From: Adiantum capillus-veneris
Lineage: Eukaryota > Streptophyta > Polypodiopsida > Polypodiales > Pteridaceae
Direction of reading: 5' to 3'
Length of the DNA stretch: 64,000 nucleotides
Assembly: GCA_014529385.2 (NCBI GenBank)
Contig: CM043957.1
Span: 64,788,003-64,852,002 of the forward strand
In this document: positions 13,724 to 24,158 of the stretch, in pieces
How positions within the stretch are numbered: position 1 is the stretch's first letter
Layout: each line of letters opens with the position of its first letter
Notes under the pieces: model-generated
Database searches by the model: none
Told to the model about the DNA's origin: nothing
The model's input: only the letters and a program-made list of their open reading frames with translations
Program-made: the position numbers and the translations under genes

Positions 13724-15147
13724 GTGTTTACCATGGCCAGTGAGGATATCCCACCTACACACACGTTTGATTTTGAGCACGTAGATCAAAATCAAGGCAC
13801 CACGGGTGCTGATGACACTAATATACATGATGATGATGATCTAGGAGATCATGGGCTTGTAGATATGGCTTCTTTCAATACTTTGGAACATCACAAAAGC
13901 GTACTTGAAAGCAACCTCCCTGCACTCAATGCAAATGTTACCAATCTTACAGAGTTACTTGTGAAATTTATGAATTCACAGACGACTCAAGGAGCCACAA
14001 GTGGCACGATTCAAGGGAACCAAGCTCGCACGACTCAAGAAGTCCAAGAGACAAGTGTTGCAGAAGATGCAGAAGGTAGCAATGCATTACTTAAGAATAT
14101 CACCATTCCTAAGTTTCACGGCAGTGAAGAGCGTGATCGAAACAAGGATGCGGTCAATACGTTCTTACACAAATGGAGTGATATTCATAGATTGAGACAC
14201 ACCCCGGATATAAAGACGGTTGTGAAAACAAGTCTATCTCTTAAAGGCAAGGCCTATAAGTGGTGGATGACATTTCCAATAGATGCTCGTCCTCCGTCTT
14301 GGGCTGCGTTTCAGGATTTTTTCTCCAAAGAGTTTTTGGACTCTAATGAAGAAGATAAGAATTGGTTAGCATGGGATGCATGCCGCATGTTTGGTCTCTC
14401 TCACAGTACCTTTCAAAGTATTGGGAAATCATATTAAAACTAGAAGGTCTAGATGAATTCCAAAAGATACAGGGTTTTAATAGGGGTCTTGACAAAGACT
14501 ATCGTCTTCATGTCAAGACCCAACATCCAAAAACTTTGGAAGAAGCCATCAATCATGCGCAAAGATATGATGATGACCAAGAGAGGAAAGGAAATGTTCC
14601 TTACTCTAAGAATACTTTTGCTAAGAGCAATGTGGTTAAGAGCCAATGGCGAGGTAGATCTCCCACACATTCCAAGAGGAATAAGAGACAATCTACCTCT
14701 CTACGCCCACAAGAGGCTAAGAAGCCTAAGCAATCACAAGATACTCCGCGTGGGTCTCTCAGCACTGCTGATTTTGAGCATGCAAAGAAACACAATTTGT
14801 GTTTTAGATGTCTTTCGGACCAACATAACAAGAAATATTGTCCTCTTTTTCAAGGCAAAGAAAAGGCCATGCACACGGTGCAACACCTCACATTAGATTC
14901 ATCTCCTAAATATTGTGCTGTAGAGGTTCTTCATATGGAAGAAAATCACAAATGTTGTGTGCCTGCATCAATGTGGCAGCCCACCTTTGGCCCCCATGAT
15001 TTGATTTGCATGCATGGCACTATTAACGGACAATGTGTTCGTATTTTAGTGGATGATGGTGCAACTCATAACTTCTTGAACTATAAGCTAGTCAAGAAAT
15101 TGAAGCTTACACAGACTCTCTACTCTCACAAGTATGTGGTGGAGTAG
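13724..15147 (+). pseudogene. Gy1 gag and start of protease, frameshifted
   Basis: The gag begins at about ATG 13724 with an acidic, Gln/Thr-rich N-terminus. The capsid-like segment of the retrotransposon gag family is clear (VNTFLHKWSDIHRL, KGKAYKWWMTFP, WAAFQDFFSKEFL). Near 14395 the frame shifts; the other frame continues with SLSQYLSKYWEIILKLEGL and FNRGLDKDYRLHV. A basic region and a zinc knuckle, CFRCLSDQHNKKYC (about 14800-14841), follow. The retropepsin starts with VDDGATHNFL (about 15050), where the usual catalytic motif is DSGATHNF; the catalytic Asp is kept but Ser is replaced by Asp. In the family, gag builds the particle and protease cleaves the polyprotein. Non-functional here. 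Confidence 0.8.
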
Positions 15148-15453
15148 ATGTCTGGGAATGATAAAGAAGTATGGGACACGGTAGTTCAAGGGGTTGAGCT
15201 TATTGTTTAAGATCATACGATGACCCTTGACTTCCAAGTATGAACATAGACCGTGCTGATGTAGTTTTAGGACTGGAGTGACTGCATGGTTTAGGAAACA
15301 CGTTGCACACTAGTTATGAACACAACTCCTTATCCTTTATGGCCAATGGTAAAAATGTGCTTTTGCTTGGTGAGAAAAATATACCATTTGCACCTCTTAT
15401 ATGTACAACCGAGCTTTCTATTTTGCAGAAAGCAGATTAATAGATGAAGTCTT
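15148..15453 (+). pseudogene. Gy1 protease C-terminal remnant with stops
   Basis: After the TAG ending the upstream frame, the translation still reads like a retropepsin flap and tail with in-frame stops (VWDTVVQGVEL, TMTLDFQV, then a phase change to FMANGKNVLLLGEKNIP). It links the gag-protease part to RT. Confidence 0.55.
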
Positions 15454-16560
15454 TTGTGTTACTGCTTGTCTCCAAGTCTTGTGAATTCTCAAGAGCAAAG
15501 TGTGGTGAATTCTAGTAATGGTATACAAAGTGCAATGAATTCTAATGGTATGCAAAGTTCAATGAATTCTACTGATAAACAAAGTGTTAACAAATCTAAC
15601 GAGCAAAGTGCTCTCAATTTTAATTCTATAGAGCAACGTGCAACTGTTGTAAAACAAACATTAAAGAAATTACAAGATTCTCCATCCCAGCATAACTCTA
15701 GTTTACTTTCTCCTTTTGCACGGCAAAAGCTGACTCACTTACTCACGAAGTATAGTGATGTGTTCTCAAGTGATTTACCACTGGGTTTACCCCTTACACG
15801 TGATGTGCAGCATGGCATAGATGTCTTGCCAGGCACTAAACCGGTGAGTAAACCACCTTATCGTATGAGTGCTAACGAATCCAAGGAGACTAAGAGTCAG
15901 TTGGTTGACTACCTCGCTCATGGTTTCATTAGACCTAGCACTTCACCTTGGGCATCACCAATTCTATTGGTGATGCCCAAGGCATCACCAATTCTACCTT
16001 GCTCATGGTTTCATTAGACCTAGCACTTCACCTTGGGCATCACCAATTCTATTGGTAAAAAAAAAAGATGGTACTATGCGCATGTGCGTAGATTATCGTG
16101 GATTAAATGCGATAACCATCAAGAACAAATATCCTCTGCCTCCAGCTACATTTATGACACTCATGGATAGTGTCTTACGTCCCTATCTTGGAAAATTTGT
16201 TGTGGTTTTCTTTGATGACATTCTCATTTACAGTAAGACTGAAGATGAACACATAGAACACTTACAATTAGTGTTTGAACAGCTACGAGCTCACGCGCTA
16301 TATGCTAACAAAGCAAGTGCGATTTCTTTAAAACAGAGATACATTACCTCGGTCATGTGATCTCTTATTCTGGCATCAAGATGGACACTGACAAGGTCGC
16401 TGCCATTCTTCGATGGCCACATCCCAACACGGTTCAGGAGCTTCAAATATTTTTAGGCATGGCTAGATTTTATCGACAGTATATCCATGACTATGCCAAA
16501 ATCACTGTTTCTATGACGGAACAACTTAAAGCAAAAGGTAAGACCTTTTCTTGAGAAGAA
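15454..16560 (+). pseudogene. Gy1 reverse transcriptase with motif-A deletion and tandem duplication
   Basis: The N-terminal RT segment is recognisable ([54 protein letters not shown]). A 56-bp segment (15916-15971) is repeated exactly at 16001-16056, with inverted filler between, which breaks the frame. After [20 protein letters not shown] comes [16 protein letters not shown], so the block normally between YPLP and [10 protein letters not shown] is gone, including the first catalytic aspartate (usually in FSKIDL). The second motif survives as FFDDILIYS. The connection region follows (16357-16554, QIFLGMARFYRQYI) and ends at TGA where Trp is expected. It cannot be an active polymerase. Confidence 0.85.
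15916..16056 (+). repeat. 56-bp tandem duplication with inverted filler
   Basis: Copies 15916-15971 and 16001-16056 appear identical by eye. The spacer contains gatgcccaagg, the inverse of ccttgggcatc in the copies, so the junction is locally palindromic, as expected from a template-switch event. Confidence 0.85.
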
Positions 16561-17379
16561 GCCCAAAAACGTAGTTTCGAAGCGCTCAAGGTAGCTATAG
16601 CCACTACTCCCATCCTAGCAATCATCGACCCACTTAAGCCGTTTGTGGTAGAGACGGATGCTAGTGATAAAGCCATTGGTGCGGTACTTCTCCAGGAGGG
16701 AAGACATAGCCTTTGAAAGTAAAAAGTTAGATAGAGCTCAACAGAATTATTTTGTCTATGAGAGAGAGAGCTCTATGCCATAATTCACGCTTTACGAAAG
16801 TGGCGACAATATTTATATGGTGCGGAGTTTGAAGTAGTTTTTGACCATGAGAGTATCAAATGGTTTACTACTCAAACAGACTTGAAGGGCTGTAAAGCTA
16901 GATGGGCAGAAATCCTTCAAGATTATGATTGTAAGCTACGATATCGCAAGGGACGATATAATGTAGTAGCGGATGCACTAAGTCGGATGCCTCATATTAA
17001 TTCACTTACTTTCACGGAACTAAAGAGTGGATTTTTGGAGTCATTACGTGGCAAGTGTGCACAAGATCAATCATATGCTAAAGTGTATAGTGCAGTTTTA
17101 AAAAAAAATCCCTCACACTCACATGTCTCTGAACAGCCAGATCAACATGTCTTTGCACGCGTAGATAGAAACTCCAACACACAGAGCTCCACCCCTACTA
17201 AGGAGGAGCTTAAGCAATGGAATAATTTTTCCATTGATGATGGCTACTTACTCCACAAAGGTAGAGTATGTGTGCCAAAGGACTCAGATACTAGGCGCCA
17301 AATCTTATCTAAGTGTCATGATAGTCCAAGTGCTGGTCATCCAGGTATTTGTAAGACGTATGCCTTAGTTCGACGGTAA
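16555..17379 (+). pseudogene. Gy1 RNase H and integrase zinc domain, broken
   Basis: RNase H is visible as AIIDPLKPFVVETDASDKAI, a frame disturbance around 16710-16780, then RKWRQYLYGAEFEVVFDHES and GRYNVVADALSRM. A linker leads to the integrase zinc-binding module: CHDSPSAGHPGICKTYALVR (17320-17376), ending at TAA; it continues in the same phase as FYWPGLHHDVQEYVLNCQWC, giving H-x-H...C-x2-C. RNase H would degrade the RNA of the hybrid. Several lesions exclude function. Confidence 0.75.
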
Positions 17380-17719
17380 TTTTATTGGCCGGGCTTACAT
17401 CATGATGTTCAAGAGTACGTACTAAACTGCCAATGGTGCCAAGTTAATAAGGCAGAGCGCCTCAAGGTAGGTGGCCTTTTACATCCTTTAGAGATTCCAC
17501 AAGGTAAGTGGGAGAGTATCTCTATGGATTTTGTAGTAGGACTACCTACTACAAATCGTGGCCATGATGCCATGGGGATGCTATTTGGGTAATTGTAGAC
17601 CGTCTCACAAAGATGGGTCGATTCATTCCCACTAAGACTACGGTTAAGACACCGGAATTAGCACGGCTATTTGTAGAGCATATATATAAAGTCTACGGTC
17701 TTCCAGCTAGTATCATTAG
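17380..17719 (+). pseudogene. Gy1 integrase core, truncated at the inversion breakpoint
   Basis: The rest of the zinc module is followed by the core start KWESISMDFVVGLPTT (first catalytic Asp), a frame change, then DRLTKMGRFIPTKTTVKTPE and YKVYGLPASII. In the family LPASII is followed by SDRD (second catalytic Asp); here the sequence changes to unrelated DNA at about 17719. The continuation, from HPETDGQT on, is found inverted at about 21175. Confidence 0.75.
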
Positions 17720-18183
17720 AGCAATTCCTCCTCCATTTGGTGCACCTCTTATTGCTTTCGGGGTTGCCCGTGTCCCACTTGTTGGAGCTTCCTCAGTTAT
17801 AGATGTAGCTTTCGGACGGCCACCGTTGGAACGACCCTTGTTTCCCCGGCTCCCTCATCCTTCTATCGGCCACCTCACCTATGATGTATTGATTATCTCA
17901 CATGTACTATGTATCATTGCCCAATTGGTTTTTAAAGTTATTGCTCAATGTCACGGGGGATTCATTAGTAGTAATAGGGGGACGCCACCTGCGTGCAACA
18001 AAATTTCCTTTTTAACCCCTACATACGAGACCCTCCTATGTAAAATCTATCCATTTGGCCTTAGAAAACCCCCCTATTGTACACTCACATGATACCATAC
18101 GGTAACCCTTAGTGAATCCCCGTGCTCAACATAGATCATGATGTTTGAAAAGAGTGTGTGTGTGCAATGCCAAGGGAAAAATT

Positions 18184-18185
<2 letters not shown>

Positions 18186-18216
<31 letters not shown>
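18186..18216. repeat. (GA)n microsatellite
   Basis: About 15 GA units with one interruption, preceded by atgccaaggg. Confidence 0.95.
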
Positions 18217-18222
<6 letters not shown>

Positions 18223-18319
18223 GACGAGGATGAGGAAGGGAATATTTCTAGAATCTATTTACCAGATTCCAAAAAAGCGCTCGCCAAGAAGTGCTTGCCC
18301 AACAATTACACCCAACTAG

Positions 18320-18412
18320 GAGCAAGGACTTACATGCAGTTAAGGGGACTATATTTAGCAGGCCAAGGGCCTATATATGACATGGTTGGGTGGAGATGTG
18401 CATGTGATGGTC
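18320..18412 (+). repeat. Diverged NA1-LTR-like fragment
   Basis: Words shared with the NA1 LTR in the same order: acatgcagt, aggggactatat (NA1 aggggctatatat), ggccaagggcctatatat, ggttgggtgg. No flanking primer site or TSD was identified. A related LTR remnant is the simplest reading. Confidence 0.5.
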
Positions 18413-18429
18413 CATAGGCTCTTACATTT

Positions 18430-19492
18430 GTGGATTTTAGTGTGGGCATGTGGAGAGCGAGGCAAGGGCATAAGCTCACCTCTTCTCCACCAAGTTGGGC
18501 AATCCACCAGACAACATTGCAAATTGGGCACCATGATGATCTTGAGAAGTATGTTCCTCTTTCACAAGAGCACATCCCTCTTGATAAATTCTCTTTCATG
18601 GGGAAGATGGATGAAGCAATGGACACTCCTCCGAATGAAGGCATCAAGCCAAAGATCTTGCAACTTTAAGATGACCATCCATCCTCTATGCTTCAAGACT
18701 TCCCCCTTACGCATGGCATTTTACAGGAGGATGTGTCTCTTGAGGACATGATTGCACTAGTTGGGGACACTTCTACACCATGGGGGGACACCCAAGGGAC
18801 CATGGAAATTGTGAAGGGCACCAAGCAACCAAGAGCTATTGTCGTACATTGGGATGATAAGAATACCCACACTCTTTTGTGAGTGTATGAAGAGACCTGG
18901 ACTCACATCAAGAAAGGAAACTTCCACTCCAAAAACTAGGAGGACTTGACATTTGTACTTCATAGGGATTTGAATGGCAACTACAATCCAGAGCATGCTT
19001 GAAATCGCATTAACGTGCTAAAGAAAACAGACAAGGAAGATCTCAACAAGAAAAATTCCTCCATGTATCTCGTAGTACTTGGCCACTCTTCAAAATGTGT
19101 GATGTGATGTGGGGAAGGACTCCAAAAGCGAGTGGGATTGTGGGCACCTTTGATAGTGACAGTTTTGGGGCTACACCCATGGACTTTTCGATTGATGGTG
19201 AGTATTGTGGAGCCTCATATCAAAATTTGCAAGTGGATCCTCATCCAATGGAGTAGATTTTCACGGAATTTATGGAAAGAAAGCAAAGATGACAAAGTCC
19301 ACTCTTGGAACATTCACAAAGATGGTGGGGACTCTATTACATGGGATCTTTGAAGCATTTACAAAGGTAGAAGAGAATAAGTTGTCTGCATTTTGCAAGA
19401 TTGAGATGGATTTCAGGGAGCATGATCTCAAGATGCAACAAAACTATCTAAATATGCAGTATAAGATTGTGAAGCTCATTGCTAAGAGATAG
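18430..19492 (+). pseudogene. Harb1 ORF1: Myb/SANT-like DNA-binding protein, decayed
   Basis: PIF/Harbinger elements carry a second gene for a Myb/SANT-like protein that helps the transposase bind DNA. Here an acidic N-terminus (18430-18840) leads to a SANT-like domain: AIVVHWDDKNTHTLL, VYEETWTHIKKGNFHSKN, EDLTFVLHRDLNGNYNPEH, NRINVLKK. Stops at 18880 (TGA), about 18937 (TAG at an expected Trp) and about 19000 (TGA at an expected Arg) interrupt it; the last two fit C-to-T decay of TGG and CGA. After frame changes near 19075 and 19260 the C-terminal helical tail is preserved (KVEENKLSAFCKIEMDFRE, YLNMQYKIVKLIAKR) to the TAG at about 19490. The shape matches Harbinger ORF1 proteins. Confidence 0.65.
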
Positions 19493-19739
19493 GACTAGTA
19501 AGTTTCTAACTTGTATGAAATTATGTCATTGTTTTAAGCTTGTTCATTTAATAGTGTCTAGCTCTACACATGTTGTGATCTTTTCAAGTTTTTTGCATCT
19601 CTTGTTGTGGGTCGATTAATGCGCTTGCTCAACTGATAGTCTAGGTAAGCTCTTTCACTCTTCTTGCTATCTTGTCACCTATGTCAAATGAACTTGTGAG
19701 TGCTAATGCATCATGTTGGCTATATGATTAATCCACAAA

Positions 19740-20259
19740 TTGCTGGTGTTATCAATGGGAGTCACATCCATCTATAGTGCAAGCCGGCCAAAGATCATTA
19801 TCTTGCTCAACATATTTGTTGACATGGTTTTCCAAGCATCCTTTTGCAAGGTGTAGTGGATTCAAACAAGTTGTTATGGAGTGTAGTCTACAAGGCAATA
19901 GGTGGAGTGCATGATTCTACGCATTTCAAAAATAGTAGTCTATATGGCAAATTGAAGCGTGGTGATGCACTTGATGGTCCTCGCATATTGCTGCAAGGTG
20001 AAGTAATTTGGCCATATCGTTTAGGGCATTCCTCATAGAAAGCAAAGACATTCCTAGTGAAACCTTTTTGCATAAAGGCGTGCCAATTCATTAGAGAAAA
20101 GAGAGAGTTTGACAAAATACTCTTGAAAGGTAGGCCAAAGGTTGAGAATGCTTTTGGTCTTTTGAAAAATCATTGGCAGATCTTGCAGGATTTGAATGTC
20201 GATATTAATTTGGCCCTGACTATAGTAACAAGATGTTGTCTCCTTCATAATTATGTCCA
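19740..20259 (+). pseudogene. Harb1 DDE transposase, C-terminal part (HARBI1-like)
   Basis: Landmarks of the PIF/Harbinger DDE domain in order: INGSHIHL (family IDGTHI), LLQGVVDSNKLLWSVV, GVHDSTHFKNSSLYGKLKRG, GEVIWPYRLG (family GDSGYPL), GRPKVENAFGLLKNHWQIL, and RCCLLHNYV. Two catalytic aspartates are replaced (N in INGS, E in GEVI); the Glu of VENAFG is kept. Stops and a frame change near 20038 also break it. The N-terminal half is missing. The frame is cut at 20259 by the inverted Gy1 LTR; the remaining C-terminus is at 7234-7336 on the other strand. It would have cut and pasted the element. Confidence 0.8.
20255..20259 (-). repeat. Gy1 target-site duplication, inverted copy (TGGAC on minus)
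   Basis: GTCCA on the plus strand is the reverse complement of TGGAC at 7332-7336, immediately outside the outer LTR end. The match across 13 kb in opposite orientation shows that both LTRs belong to one insertion. Confidence 0.8.
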
Positions 20260-20382
20260 TGAAAGGGCGGTGGTAATGCGTGTGCTAGTCTCCACCCAAC
20301 CGTGCTATCTTATAGCCTCCCCCTAGCGTACACACTGTCCGGCCGTGCCTGTGGCCTTGCCCATAGGACCCATGTCCTTACA
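20260..20382 (-). repeat. Gy1 3' LTR (inverted, 123 bp)
   Basis: On the minus strand it runs from TGTAAGGACATGGG to CCGCCCTTTCA, the same length as 7337-7459. Confidence 0.88.
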
Positions 20383-20399
20383 TTACCCCCCTCCCTTGG
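20383..20399 (-). promoter_or_regulatory. Gy1 polypurine tract
   Basis: Minus-strand CCAAGGGAGGGGGGTAA abuts the LTR start TGTAAGG. Confidence 0.85.
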
Positions 20400-21178
20400 A
20401 GAATCATTTTCGTCCTCGAAAACTAACGTAGGAAAACATTTCTTAAGTGCCGAGACATTCTCCCATGTAGAACCTTCTTCAAGTCTATCTAGCCATTTTA
20501 CCAACACTTGTCGTCTGACATGATGTCTGGTGCGAAGCTCGTGAGAATCCAAATTTTTTTCGGGCTCATGAGGAATGCTTGGCGGTTCGATAAGGTCAAC
20601 TAACACACCTGTTTCAATGACGTTATCATTCTATCCTAGCTGTTTTCGTAAACGGCTAACATGGAAAACAGGATGAACTCGTGAGTGCTCTGGGAGAGCT
20701 AACTTATAGGCCACTTGACCTATACGTTTGAGAATGGTAAACGGTCCATAATAGCGTGGTGAAAGTTTATCTTTTCCCATCTTCAGACTTTCTGAATGCT
20801 CCGGAACTTTGAGGAAAACCTTATCTCCTTCTTCGAAAGTAGCAAGACGACGATGCTCATCTGCGTACTTCTTATGCCGATCTTGAGCTTGCTTAACATT
20901 TTGTCGAGCAACTCGAAGCATGTCAAAATGGTCTTGGAGAAAATCCTTCGCTTGCTGTATCTTCTCCTTAGCCAACCCCACTGTAACGGGTGATCTAGGT
21001 TGAAATCCATATAAAAGCATAAATGGACTAAACCCTGTAGTCACATGCTTTGAAATATTATAAGCAAATTCCAATATAAGTAATTAGTCTTCGCAATTGG
21101 TCTTGCTAACGTATGCTCATAGCATATCCTCTAGCACTTGATTAACTCTTTATGTTTGACCATCCGTTTCCGGATGAT
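20388..21178 (-). pseudogene. Gy1 integrase C-terminus and chromodomain (inverted half)
   Basis: The minus strand begins at HPETDGQT (about 21175), the conserved block before the integrase Glu. In-frame stops follow where Glu, Arg and Trp are expected. Then come FAYNISKHVTTGFSPFMLLY, the GPY/F-type end (PRYYGPFTILKRIGQVAYKL, HPVFHVSRLRKQLG), a stop, and a chromodomain (HHVRRQVLVKWLDR, EEGSTWENVSALKKCFP), ending as EDENDSPREGG at the polypurine tract. In chromoviruses this chromodomain guides integration to particular chromatin. Together with the plus-strand half, only about 35 integrase residues are missing. Confidence 0.85.
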
Positions 21179-21421
21179 CATGGGTGTGGGTACAAGCCAA
21201 ATGTGGGGAGGCCTATGGGGAATGTGGGGGGAACCGCATCAATTCCAGGGAGACCCTCGGGGGTTGCACCAAATGTAGAGGACCTTGTAGGGGCTATACC
21301 AAATTTGTGGGTTGGGGGGCGGGTGCCAGTTTTTGTTCAGTGGCTGTGGTCTTGGGGGACACTCAGGTTCTACATCAAATGTGGTGGGGATTTCTCCATA
21401 TGTGGGCCACACTAGGATCCA
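21179..21421. other. G-rich degenerate repeats
   Basis: Words such as ccaaatgtgggg, aaatttgtgggttgggg and caaatgtggtgggga recur at about 50-60 bp. No gene seen. It lies between the Gy1 inversion breakpoint and NA2a. Confidence 0.45.
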
Positions 21422-22360
21422 TGTCGGGGGACATGTGTTTGAGCGGTGAGTCGGGAAGGCACGGGGCCTTTGGCTATGAGAGATGTGAGAGACAGTAAAC
21501 AGTAGGCACAAATAGCTCTAGAAATCACCATGATGGTAAATAAACCCTGATGAAAGCTTAATCAATAGCCAAAATGGGCCGTTAACGGCACCATAACCTA
21601 GATTAAATGAGAATTAAGGAGTTTAAGCTCCTTACAAAAGTCTGAGCAATGTTATTAGAGCATAAGCTATGTGAGAGCCGATGATGATGGAGAGAACAAT
21701 GGAAATCTTAGCTCTCTTCTGCTTCTTGTAGAGCTCTCCTTCTCCCTTCCGTTGGAGCTCCGTTCTCCCAAAGAACTCCCAAAAAAGAACCTCTCCCCAA
21801 ATCCAAAAAAAATGCCCCCTTGTGAGCCTTCGCTATTTTTGGTCAAACCTTTTCTATTTTTGGCTATCCTTTGCATGTGACCAACTTTTTCTATATTCAA
21901 CAACCTTGAGGCCCAAGGCACGTGTGTGCACCTTCTCTCTCTTGGATCCCTGATGGCGTCGTCGATGCTCCCACTTTTGCCTTAAAAAATAAGGGGTCCG
22001 TTATGGCACATGTGAATGTCCTCCACTGCCACTGCCATGTCATCACATCCCTCGCGAGCTGCTGCCACCCGGCTCCATTGTCGACCACCAAACTAGCCCA
22101 ACTTCGCCCGTCGTCGGCCAGGTGAGCCCCTAGTGCCTCCAACACAATGCTCGACGGCCCTACGCCATCGCCAAGCTCCCAAGGGACTCTCACCCTCTCA
22201 AGTGATACCCAAAGGCCACTCACCCCAGCTTGTATACCCCTTGCCCTCTGATTCGTTGAACGCATGTGGGATTTCCCACTATGCCACGTGACACCTTTCC
22301 ATTAAGTTGGCCCCTTCAAGCCTCAAGAGCTTTCAAAAAAACATTGCCTTTTTGAAAATC

Positions 22361-22399
<39 letters not shown>

Positions 22400-23196
22400 C
22401 TTCAGTCAGCTGCAATCCCTTGCTCAGTGAATCAGCTTCCAAGCCATAAAGCACCACCTGTAGACTCGGTTCAATCCTTACAGATCTTGATGCTTCTTGA
22501 ATTTTTCGGCTCGCAAACCAAGGCCCTCAAAATTTGGAAACATCACCTGACATCGCACTGTCGCCAACTACCGTCAACTTTAGCTTTTGGTATCATGTCG
22601 ATCCGGACTCCAACTGATGTGTCGTCAACTCCTATGACCTTTATATAACGTATACTGTTGGCAAGGCTGAGAAAACCCCAGATGGAACACCTACCAAGGC
22701 GACCAAACTAGCACATAACTGGTCCCCGGTGAAACTTTAATTGTCCATAGCTGGGCCATTTCAACTCAGATTGTCGATCCAAAAAGACTAATGTGCACAG
22801 TAAGATGAACACTTTAGGCCCATGCACTCACCATCTCTGACCATTCATTTTCAGCTGTCCATTCTAGTACGAATCTGCCAAACACTTCCCACTTCAAGGT
22901 GTCATAACTTTCACACCGTAGCTCCAATTGACAAGCCGTAAAGACATGCCTGTGGAGCATTCTGATAAATACATTTTTAGTTCATAAACTTCCATTTTTC
23001 ACAACTTCAAACGTCTCCACTTTTAGCATCAAAAATATAGTTTTTGGCCCTTTAAAGCCACATCTGGCATACATTTAGCATTGAACTTGCTTGTTATCAA
23101 GGCCTGCTCACTCCTCAATAAACATATGGACTTCAAATAAGCTTAATGTGCACCCTTTTTTTCTTTTTCCCATCGTGGAAGTGGAGCGACAGGACA
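21422..23196 (-). repeat. NA2a 3' LTR (about 1.78 kb)
   Basis: On the plus strand it runs TGTCGGGGGACATG to GCGACAGGACA. It is about 390 bp longer than its partner, mainly because the partner lacks the stretch corresponding to about 22440-22860. It contains the 36-bp C run at 22362-22397. Confidence 0.8.
22362..22397. repeat. Poly(C) tract, 36 bp
   Basis: An uninterrupted run of C in the LTR; the partner LTR has only about five at the same place (near 26990). Poly(G) on the other strand can form G-quadruplexes, and the run is liable to sequencing-length error. Confidence 0.9.
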
Positions 23197-24158
23197 TCCA
23201 CCCCCTCTGAACCTACACAGCCTTCAGTCTCTGCCAACCGGTCTTGAATCTGCATCTGCTATAAGTACTTTAAGCTCTTTCCATCATCAAGCTCACATAA
23301 TTGGTAAGTACGTGCAGAAAAATATAAGGTCCAAACCCTATCACCAATGTTCTATCTTTAGCATTTTGTAAATGGACATTACAAATCTATATACTATATA
23401 CCACATACCCAATTAAGAGAAACCATGTATAGTGAACCGCCAAACTCAAGTATGCTCCATTTAGTTGTGCACACATCTTGACCATCAAAATTTATTTGGA
23501 GAGCTCTGTCAAGCTGAAGTATGCCTTAGCATGTCTTGCACACAGAATAGCCGTCAAGTTCTTCCATTCAGTAACAACTCAAAATATGTGAAGATACTTC
23601 AATTGTCCAAAGAAGTCAAATGAAAGCTAGCCATGTAAGCTTACTGACCATTAAAAACAAAAACTCTTTCCCACATAGCATAAATCCAAAAAGAAAAACC
23701 TATTACCAAGCAACTTGCTACAAGAAATATCCGATGTCCTTTGAATCCGCAAGGTGCACTTCAGTAGCCCCCCCCCCCGCGGATCAAATGGATAAGAAGG
23801 AATTGCCCAAACAATGGAGCAACATAATATTCACATGAGCATACTTTGCCTTTATCAATCAACCTTTTCTGGTGCAGTTATGCTAGTTCCAGATCCTACA
23901 GGAAGCAACCACAATGTATACCCAAAAGTACCCATCCATATTGAACCTGCTTTTGAAGATCCCTAGAATCTCGTGGATTAAATACCATTGAGAGTACATA
24001 GCATTGATGGGCCCCAGTACACTATACTAGAGCTTGACCTGAAGCATAGTGCAACACCCACATCCCATAAAATTTTGGCAAATTGAGCTCGTGTCTAGCA
24101 AGCATTAAAGAGCATTGACTCCCTCTTAGTGGCATCTAGAACAATATTGACTTAAGAA
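23197..24158 (-). other. NA2a 3' untranslated region
   Basis: No coding capacity seen. It aligns collinearly with NA2b 35707-36710 (shared words ctttaagctctttcc, tgaatcctccagg-like blocks, gagatcacatagcattgatgggc). Includes a short C run at 23770-23778. Confidence 0.55.

Larger units (their letters stand above)
17720..18429. other. Unassigned segment between the Gy1 breakpoint and Harb1
   Basis: No gene recognised. The 159-codon frame at 17613-18092 is the integrase tail run on into unrelated sequence. It contains a (GA)n tract (18186-18216) and an NA1-LTR-like stretch (18320-18412). It lies within the inverted segment. Confidence 0.5.

Noticed and set aside
17613-18092. 159-codon frame taken as a gene
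   Set aside because: The first 36 residues are the Gy1 integrase core; the remainder is read-through into unrelated DNA after the breakpoint.
20310-20606. Chromodomain frame extending into the LTR as a functional end
   Set aside because: The chromodomain protein ends naturally at the purine tract; codons beyond 20388 are LTR sequence, and the upstream part is broken by stops.
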